Origin: Turicibacter sp. TJ11
Lineage (GTDB): Bacteria; Bacillota_I; Bacilli_A; MOL361; Turicibacteraceae
Assembly (NCBI RefSeq): GCF_021497505.1
Contig: NZ_CP069349.1
Coordinates: 521,861-585,860, forward strand
Reading direction: 5' to 3'
DNA length: 64,000 bases
The first letter of the stretch is position 1; each line of letters begins with the position of its first letter. Positions 58,323 through 64,000 of this stretch are shown piece after piece. The translations under genes were made by a program, and so were the position numbers. The notes below the pieces were generated by a model. The model saw only the letters and a list, made by a program, of their open reading frames with translations, did not search any database and was not told the origin of the DNA.

Positions 58323-58739
58323 TTAGTTTTTAAAAGGATCGAATCCTGTGATGATTAAAGTTGCCCAATCTGATTCATCAACAGTTTTCCATTGATATTT
58401 AATATTTAATTTTTTTAACCAAGCGTTTAGTCCAGTTGCTGTTTTTCCATCCGTAGCGGCTTGTCGTCCAAATGTTTCTTTAATAAAGTCTAATAACTCT
58501 TTTTGTTGAGTGGCATCTAATTCCTTCTCAACTAATGTTTCTAAATGATCGCGAACTGTTTGGTAAGATAATTTATCGTCACGATATAAATCATTAACTA
58601 ATAATTGACGTTCACGGTTTAATTCTAAAATCACTTGTTCAATTTCTTGATGATTTTTTAAATATTTTTTAGCAATGTTCATAGCTTGAATCTCTTGATC
58701 GATTTTAACAATACGCTTTTCGATAGCTGAACTTTTCAT
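58323..58739 (-). CDS. Helical hypothetical protein, 138 aa
   Basis: Unrecognised, mostly alpha-helical and charged: RIVKIDQEIQAMNIAKKYLK and EQVILELNRERQLLVNDLYR suggest a coiled coil. The C-terminus (AWLKKLNIKYQWKTVDESDW) is different, ending FDPFKN. A weak SD (AAGTGAG) is present. It lies 75 bases downstream of the degV gene, same strand, and may be cotranscribed. Function unknown. Confidence 0.6.
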   Translation of the reverse strand: MKSSAIEKRIVKIDQEIQAMNIAKKYLKNHQEIEQVILELNRERQLLVNDLYRDDKLSYQTVRDHLETLVEKELDATQQKELLDFIKETFGRQAATDGKTATGLNAWLKKLNIKYQWKTVDESDWATLIITGFDPFKN

Positions 58740-58814
58740 AATATCTCACTTCGCATTTCTAATAGTTTTCCTTAGCTTTTGCATTATACCACTCATTAGA
58801 AGAGGTAGCAATCA

Positions 58815-59663
58815 TTATTTTACAAAATATGCAATTCCAATACTTCCAGGTCCAACGTGACATCCAATCACGGGACCAATGGATTGAATAATAACGGTTG
58901 TTTGAAGTTCATCTTCAATTTGTTGTGCAAGTTTTTGACCTTCAGCGGCACAATTAATATGATGAACAACGACGCCTCCGAGTTCACGTCCTTCTAAATC
59001 TTCTTTCAGTTTTTCAATGAGTTTTAAAATCGCTTTTTTCTTCGTTCGAACCTTCGTAAACACGGTTGTTTCTCCTTGTTCAACCGTTAAAATCGGTTTG
59101 ATTTGCAAGATGTTTCCTAAAAGTGCCGATGCATTTCCGATACGTCCACCTTTTTTTAAATAATCAAGTGTTTCAGGTGTGAATAAAAATCGACTATTGT
59201 CTCGAATCGTTTGAACGAGCGTTAATAGTTCATTTAATGACGCTCCTTGTTTAGCTGCCTTAGCCGCTTCAATCGCCATCAATCCCATTTGCATGCAATT
59301 AGTTTGTGAATCAAAGATCTCAATGACAGCGTCCTGATTTTGTTCTAAAATTAAGTCTTTAACAAGATGTGCACTCGAATACGTGCCGCTCATTTTAGAC
59401 GAGAGAAAGATCCCTAATACCTCATGTCCGTCATTCGTTAATTTTTCAAATGCGGCTAACATTTCCTCAGGAGAAGGTTGAGAAGACGTTGGAATAGTAG
59501 GATAGGTAGGGAGTTGCTGATAAAAGTCAGCTAAATCAATATCTACTTCACGTTTAGAATCGTGATTAATAATGACATTAAGAGAGACGACAGTAATATC
59601 TAATTCTTCACAAATAGATGCGGGAATATAAGATGTACTATCGGTTAAAATTTTAACAGTCAT
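58815..59663 (-). CDS. DegV family fatty-acid-binding protein
   Basis: 282-residue DegV protein. The N-terminal domain starts KILTDSTSYIPA and has the fatty-acid carboxylate site FLSSKMSGTYSSA; the C-terminal domain ends GPVIGCHVGPGSIGIAYF. In Gram-positives such FakB-like proteins deliver exogenous fatty acids to the kinase FakA; no fakA is adjacent. SD GGAGGC. Confidence 0.92.
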   Translation of the reverse strand: MTVKILTDSTSYIPASICEELDITVVSLNVIINHDSKREVDIDLADFYQQLPTYPTIPTSSQPSPEEMLAAFEKLTNDGHEVLGIFLSSKMSGTYSSAHLVKDLILEQNQDAVIEIFDSQTNCMQMGLMAIEAAKAAKQGASLNELLTLVQTIRDNSRFLFTPETLDYLKKGGRIGNASALLGNILQIKPILTVEQGETTVFTKVRTKKKAILKLIEKLKEDLEGRELGGVVVHHINCAAEGQKLAQQIEDELQTTVIIQSIGPVIGCHVGPGSIGIAYFVK

Positions 59664-59828
59664 AATAAGCCTCCAGTTGATTAATGGATAAAATAGGATA
59701 AAATTAATTATATCGCAAATTCGCCTAAAAAGTCATCAAATTTATCATAAACAGATGTGTTTCATCATGAGATAGACTTAATTTAGTCGAATCTATCAAA
59801 CAAAAGTAGAAAGAAGGCGTTGATTTAG

Positions 59829-60263
59829 TTGAAAATTTATATTGATGCAGATGGATGTCCCGTCATTCATGAAACGATTAAAGTGGCTCATTCATTTCAA
59901 ATAGAAGTCGTCATTGTTTGTGACGCTGCTCATCAGTTTATGATTGAAGGCGTTCAAACCATCACGGTGATGCAAGGCGCAGATGCAGTGGATTTTGAAA
60001 TTATTAATCGATTAAAACCAAACGATTTAGTGATCACACAAGATTATGGTCTTGCCGCCTTAGTTTTAGCTAAAAAGGGAGTTGTCTTAAATCAAAACGG
60101 TAAATGGTACACAGAAAATAACATTAATGAATTGTTAGATCTACGTTATCATTCACAAAAAATGAGACAATCAGGTGTTCGATTAAAAGGTCCTAAAAAA
60201 CGAAAAAAAGAAGACAACGATCAATTCGTTCAAGCATTAACCTTCTTTTTAAGTGACAAATAG
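59829..60263 (+). CDS. YaiI/YqxD family protein (DUF188)
   Basis: 144-residue DUF188 protein with a PIN/NYN-like fold. KIYIDADGCPVIHETIKVAH, VTIAVMQGADAVD-like segment (TVMQGADAVDFEI) and ITQDYGLAALVLAK carry the conserved acidic residues expected of a metal-dependent nuclease. GPKKRKKEDN is a basic tail motif common in the family. TTG start, with SD AGAAGG 11 bases upstream. Biochemical role not established. Confidence 0.9.
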   Translation: MKIYIDADGCPVIHETIKVAHSFQIEVVIVCDAAHQFMIEGVQTITVMQGADAVDFEIINRLKPNDLVITQDYGLAALVLAKKGVVLNQNGKWYTENNINELLDLRYHSQKMRQSGVRLKGPKKRKKEDNDQFVQALTFFLSDK

Positions 60264-60418
60264 GCGGGGAAGGTAGTTTCCCTTATCAAAAAATAAAAAT
60301 TAAGGTATAATAGGAAAGCTTATAATTTCTTTTAATGAACTAAAAGGGATTAGTAAGGGAGTAGACTTTCTTCATTTTCTAGCAGGTAAAAGAGAGTGAA
60401 GGATTGGAGGTTTTTTTC

Positions 60419-61876
60419 ATGTTAGCATGGATCATCGCATTATCATTACTCGTCATACAAATGATTAACTTATGTACGATTTTAATAATGATTTTTCGTC
60501 GCAGAGATGAACCCATTTATATTATAGCCTGGACGATGATTATGACATTTATTCCGTTTATTGGATTTTTATTGTATCTTTTATTCGGTCATGGACCGAT
60601 TATAAAAAAAAAGCGAACCTTTTTAGATGAAATCGAAGAGTTAGGTTATCAAGAGGCGGTTGATTTACAGTTAGAAATGGTTGAGCAAACATCAGCCAAT
60701 TATTTTCCCTATACGTCATTGATTGAGTTCAATTTAAATTACAATAAAAGTGTCTTAACTAGATATAATAGTTTAACGTATTTTAGTGATGCGAACGATA
60801 AGTACGAGCAATTAATGAAAGATATTGAACAGGCCACTGATACGATTCATGTGCTTTACTTTATTATTCGTGGTGATCACTCTGGAAAAGCATTAATTGA
60901 GGCCTTAACGAAAAAAGCGAAACAAGGGGTTAAAGTGCGATTAGTTTATGATGATGGAGGAAGCTTTTTGACACCGTCATCAGTGTTTAAGCCGTTAAAA
61001 GAAGCGGGAGGAATTGTTGTCAAACACTATCCTGCTAAGTTTAAGATTTTTACCTTAAACTGGAATTATCGAAACCATCGAAAAATTGTCGTGATTGACG
61101 GAAAAATCGGTTATTTTGGTGGAATGAATATTGGAGATGAGTATTTATCAAAAAATCCAAAATATACGCCTTGGCGTGATGCTCATTTACGTGTTAAAGG
61201 TGAAATGGTTAAGTTACTGCAACTGAGATTTTTAAAAGATTACGCTGCGGTTATTGAGGAAGTCGCTGATCTTGACGAGGTGGAACAACAAATTGATCGT
61301 TATTTTCCACCAATTTCAAGTGAAGAAGAGGAGATGTATATGCAGCTTGTTTGTGATGGGCCTGATCAAAAAATAGATCACATGCGCGCGGCCTACATTA
61401 AACTCATTATGTCTGCTAAAAAAAGTATTTGGATTCAAAGTCCTTATTTTATTCCCGATAGTGAATTTTTACATGTGTTAAAAATAGCGTCTCATTCTGG
61501 ATTAGATGTTAAAATTATGATTCCAGTCATTCCAGATAACCATTTTGTTCATCGAACAACAACATCTTATATTAAAGAATTACTTGAAGCTAATATTGAA
61601 GTTTATTTTTATGAAGGATTTTTACATTCAAAAGTGTTTATTATTGATGAAGAAATGGCAACTGTTGGATCAGTGAATATGGATGTGCGAAGCTTTAGTA
61701 TTAATTTTGAGTTAGCTGCGTTCATTTATCATGAAAAAATGACGAGTGAGTTAGTAAATCAATTTAAAACGGATCAACTAAACTGTCAAAAGCTAGATTG
61801 GAATTATGAACAAAGTAAGTCATGGTTCATGAAAGCTGAAGAATCGGTTTATCGTTTATTATCGATGTTAATGTAA
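60419..61876 (+). CDS. cls: Cardiolipin synthase (PLD family)
   Basis: 485-residue phospholipase-D-type cardiolipin synthase. Two N-terminal membrane helices (ALSLLVIQMINLCTILIMIF and WTMIMTFIPFIGFLLYLLFG) are followed by two HKD motifs: NHRKIVVIDGKIGYFGGMN (His220) and LHSKVFIIDEEMATVGSVN (His403). The reaction joins two phosphatidylglycerols to cardiolipin plus glycerol at the membrane. The ATG at 60419 is 8 bases from GGAGG; five upstream in-frame codons lie across the SD and are rejected. 22 bases upstream of the FUSC-like gene. Confidence 0.94.
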   Translation: MLAWIIALSLLVIQMINLCTILIMIFRRRDEPIYIIAWTMIMTFIPFIGFLLYLLFGHGPIIKKKRTFLDEIEELGYQEAVDLQLEMVEQTSANYFPYTSLIEFNLNYNKSVLTRYNSLTYFSDANDKYEQLMKDIEQATDTIHVLYFIIRGDHSGKALIEALTKKAKQGVKVRLVYDDGGSFLTPSSVFKPLKEAGGIVVKHYPAKFKIFTLNWNYRNHRKIVVIDGKIGYFGGMNIGDEYLSKNPKYTPWRDAHLRVKGEMVKLLQLRFLKDYAAVIEEVADLDEVEQQIDRYFPPISSEEEEMYMQLVCDGPDQKIDHMRAAYIKLIMSAKKSIWIQSPYFIPDSEFLHVLKIASHSGLDVKIMIPVIPDNHFVHRTTTSYIKELLEANIEVYFYEGFLHSKVFIIDEEMATVGSVNMDVRSFSINFELAAFIYHEKMTSELVNQFKTDQLNCQKLDWNYEQSKSWFMKAEESVYRLLSMLM

Positions 61877-61898
61877 TAGGAAAGGAGAGGAGAGTCAC

Positions 61899-62909
61899 AT
61901 GAAGCACAAATTAGGGATGCGTACCATTAAAACAGCGGTAGGTGCAACGCTTGCGATGTTAATTTCTGAATCACTTGGATTAAATTACGCCCTGTCTGCT
62001 GGAATTATTACCGTATTAAGTGTTCAAAATACGAAACGAAAATCGCTTGAAACAGGGTTAGCTCGTTTAAATTCAACCCTTCTTGCATTAGGAATTAGTT
62101 GTTTAATGTTTACACTTTTTGGATTCAACTCGGTAGCGTTTGGAATTTATTTATTAATTTTCATTCCGTTAGCGGTGAAATTTAAGTTAAGTGATGGTAT
62201 CGCAGTTAGCTCTGTTTTAGTGACACATGTTTTAGGAGAAGGAACTATTAGTTTAGCAATCCTTTGGAATGAAGTCATGTTAATGGTCGTCGGTGCAGGG
62301 ATTGCCATCTTATTTAACTTATACATGCCAAATATGATTGCACAAATTAAAAAAGATCAAGATGAAATTGAGGAACATTTTCGTACCGTGTTATTTTGCT
62401 TAGCTAATACAACAAGAAGTCAAGCAGTAGCTATTGATGAAGAAGAGTTATTTGAATCACTTGAGAGGCATCTAGATGAGGCAAGAACTCGAGCAGAGCG
62501 AAATCGTCAAAACTATTTTTTAGAGGAAATGACTTATTACGTTCAATACATGGAAATGCGAGCGATGCAATATCAAGTTTTAACGAGTATGCGTCAGACG
62601 CTTGGGAAAGTCATGATGACCGTTGAACAATCAAATCTTTTGGCTGATTTAACCGAACATATTGCGAACTCTTTACACGAATTTAATACAGCTGATGAAT
62701 TGATCCAAGAGACTCAAACGGTATTAATATGTTGTCGTAATCAAGAGCTACCTAAATCACGAGAAGAGTTTGAAAATCGGGCCATGTTATTTCAATATTT
62801 AAATGATGTGATGCATTTACTTGAGATTAAACGTCAATTTATTCAAAACTTAACGCCTAAACAAATCGAATTGTTTAATCCACAAGCGCTTGAAAAAGCG
62901 ACAAATTAA
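61899..62909 (+). CDS. Aromatic acid exporter family protein (FUSC/ArAE_1)
   Basis: 336 residues. The N-terminal ~150 residues have about five short membrane segments (TAVGATLAMLISESLGLNYA, SAGIITVLSVQNTKRKSLET with the FUSC signature, and so on). A soluble, helical ArAE_1_C domain (LDEARTRAERNRQNYFLEEM) follows. Members are annotated as aromatic acid exporters, with little direct evidence in Firmicutes. SD AAAGGAGAGG. Likely cotranscribed with cls. Confidence 0.87.
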   Translation: MKHKLGMRTIKTAVGATLAMLISESLGLNYALSAGIITVLSVQNTKRKSLETGLARLNSTLLALGISCLMFTLFGFNSVAFGIYLLIFIPLAVKFKLSDGIAVSSVLVTHVLGEGTISLAILWNEVMLMVVGAGIAILFNLYMPNMIAQIKKDQDEIEEHFRTVLFCLANTTRSQAVAIDEEELFESLERHLDEARTRAERNRQNYFLEEMTYYVQYMEMRAMQYQVLTSMRQTLGKVMMTVEQSNLLADLTEHIANSLHEFNTADELIQETQTVLICCRNQELPKSREEFENRAMLFQYLNDVMHLLEIKRQFIQNLTPKQIELFNPQALEKATN

Positions 62910-62937
62910 AAAAGATGACCCCAGGTCATCTTTTTTA
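62908..62937. terminator. Bidirectional terminator
   Basis: AAAAAAGATGACC / GGTCATCTTTTTT stem between the convergent exporter and helicase genes. Confidence 0.93.
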
Positions 62938-64000
62938 ATTTGATTTTAAAGGAATAAATTTACCATGACTAACTGTCATTTCATCAAAGGTAATTTTAAA
63001 TTTCTTTTGATATTTTTTTAACGTGCTTAATTCTTTTTCAGTAATAATACAAATTGATTTTCCTGATTGATATCCGCGTGCCGTACGACCTGCACGATGT
63101 AAATACTCATTTGGATTAGCAGGGCAGTCTAAGTGGATGACATGTGTAACTTCTGGAATGTCTAATCCACGTGCAGTTAAATCCGTTGAAATTAATAATC
63201 GAATGCTTCCATTTCTAAACGCATCTAAGGCACGTTTTCGTTCTTCTTTTTTAATATTTCCACGCATCATAAACGTTTCTTTTTTATGGAAATTTAACTT
63301 TTCAGCAATTTCTTGCATGGAATCATTTTGATTAACAAAAATTAAAGCACGAGTTGGTTCTTCAGCAACGATCAGTTTGCGTAATAATTCAAATTTATCA
63401 CGACGATCACCTTTTAAATAGTAATGTTGAATGTTTGGATTCATTTCAACTTCATCAGAAGCTTTGATGATGACGGGTTCTTTCATCATTGATTGAGCTA
63501 ATGCAGATGTGTTTTCACTAATTGAAGCTGAGAATAAACAAAGTTGACGATCTCTTAACGTTGTTTTAATAATGTCTTGAATCGTTTTAGTGTTCGTGTT
63601 ATCTAATAAGCTATCCGCTTCATCTAAGACAATCGTTTTAATTGTATGAGCTGTAATTTTTTTCTTTTTGATTAATTCTAAAATTCGTCCAGGTGTTCCA
63701 ACAATAAAGTGCGGCTTCGTATCTTTTAATTTTTTAATTTGTTTTTCAATATTCGCACCACCAATAATAGTGGTTGAAGTCACCGCTTCACCTGAATTAG
63801 TTGCTAATAATTTAATTTGTTGATCAATTTGCATGACAAGCTCATGTGTGGGCGCTAAAATAAGAACTTGCATTTCACGTTTGCTAGTATCAACCTTTTG
63901 AAATAAAGGAGCAACGAAAGCTAAAGTTTTTCCACTTCCTGTATGTGATTGAGCAATCACATCTTGATGAGATAAAATAACGGGTACTGCTTGGGCTTGA
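62935..64000 (-). CDS. DEAD-box RNA helicase (5' end beyond window)
   Basis: At least 355 codons of a DEAD-box ATP-dependent RNA helicase, open to the window edge. The visible frame begins AQAVPVILSHQDVIAQSHTG, so only the Q motif and about 30 residues are missing. Motif I SHTGSGKT, Ia APTHEL, Ib TPGRILE, II DEAD, III SAS (Ser replacing Thr of SAT), IV LIFVNQ, V STDLTARGLD and VI HRAGRTARG are present. The protein ends shortly after the RecA-2 domain, without an RNA-binding tail, similar to CshB-type helicases active in cold adaptation and ribosome assembly. A GTG near 63958 is internal and not the start. Confidence 0.93.
   Translation of the reverse strand, partial: QAQAVPVILSHQDVIAQSHTGSGKTLAFVAPLFQKVDTSKREMQVLILAPTHELVMQIDQQIKLLATNSGEAVTSTTIIGGANIEKQIKKLKDTKPHFIVGTPGRILELIKKKKITAHTIKTIVLDEADSLLDNTNTKTIQDIIKTTLRDRQLCLFSASISENTSALAQSMMKEPVIIKASDEVEMNPNIQHYYLKGDRRDKFELLRKLIVAEEPTRALIFVNQNDSMQEIAEKLNFHKKETFMMRGNIKKEERKRALDAFRNGSIRLLISTDLTARGLDIPEVTHVIHLDCPANPNEYLHRAGRTARGYQSGKSICIITEKELSTLKKYQKKFKITFDEMTVSHGKFIPLKSN

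Noticed and set aside
1-64000. tRNA, rRNA, tmRNA, phage module or CRISPR array
   Set aside because: Read on both strands; no cloverleaf with CCA end, rRNA signature, phage structural gene cluster or spaced repeat array was seen.

Overview
The window is AT-rich chromosomal DNA with strong Shine-Dalgarno (SD) sequences, many rho-independent hairpins and a sporulation gene set (spo0A effector domain, spoIIM). The order dinB-nudF-spoIIM-fur-xerD-deoB matches a block known from Bacillus. This points to an endospore-forming, low-GC Firmicute. The mix of PerR, GH13/PTS sugar genes, aspartate decarboxylase and aryl-sulfotransferase would fit a gut commensal such as Turicibacter, but that assignment is inference. 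No tRNA, rRNA, CRISPR array or prophage was found. One complete insertion sequence (IS1182 family) is present.

Layout. 1-8.2 kb: 3' end of spo0A, a GHL10 glycoside-hydrolase-like protein, an unlisted 47-residue membrane peptide, then the housekeeping/sporulation block dinB, nudF, spoIIM (candidate sigma-E promoter), fur, xerD, deoB. 8.2-13 kb: NiaR repressor, orphan PTS-type membrane protein, PHP metallohydrolase, Dabb protein, PfkB kinase and a structured 3' region. 13.4-17.7 kb: a maltose-type operon (GH13 alpha-glucosidase, PTS EIICB, EEP hydrolase) with CcpA-like cre sites. A second glucosidase at 20.7 kb has its own perfect cre core. Between them lie a duplicated HNH protein, a Cys-rich protein with tandem Xaa-Xaa-Gln-Gly repeats, and a two-repeat lipoprotein related to FMN-binding domains.

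23-36.6 kb: a MazF-like gene with a small acidic partner, aspartate 4-decarboxylase, YbaK, DUF1294, GIY-YIG, PerR (all five regulatory ligands visible, 7-1-7 box at its own promoter), MATE pump, nucleoside phosphorylase, SGNH hydrolase, P-type ATPase and a membrane-anchored aryl-sulfotransferase. 36.8-45.3 kb: 5'-nucleotidase, small hypothetical proteins, the IS1182 element inserted 17 bp past the nhaC stop, nhaC with a structured leader, and a cold-shock gene with a long leader.

45.6-64 kb: MATE pump, then the most unusual locus: a two-gene operon of a RelE-like/UvrD-like/TPR-like helicase and a coiled-coil/beta-strand partner. Then AIM24 and DUF3810 proteins, a candidate small RNA, adenine deaminase, a radical-SAM relative missing two of three cluster cysteines, an AGCS symporter, DegV, YaiI, cardiolipin synthase, an aromatic-acid-exporter-like protein and a DEAD-box helicase cut by the window end.

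Best candidates for something undescribed: the helicase operon (47.27-50.57 kb), the Cys/Gln/Gly repeat protein (18.6 kb), the degenerate radical-SAM protein (55.5 kb), and three putative structured RNAs (13.0, 44.75 and 52.85 kb).
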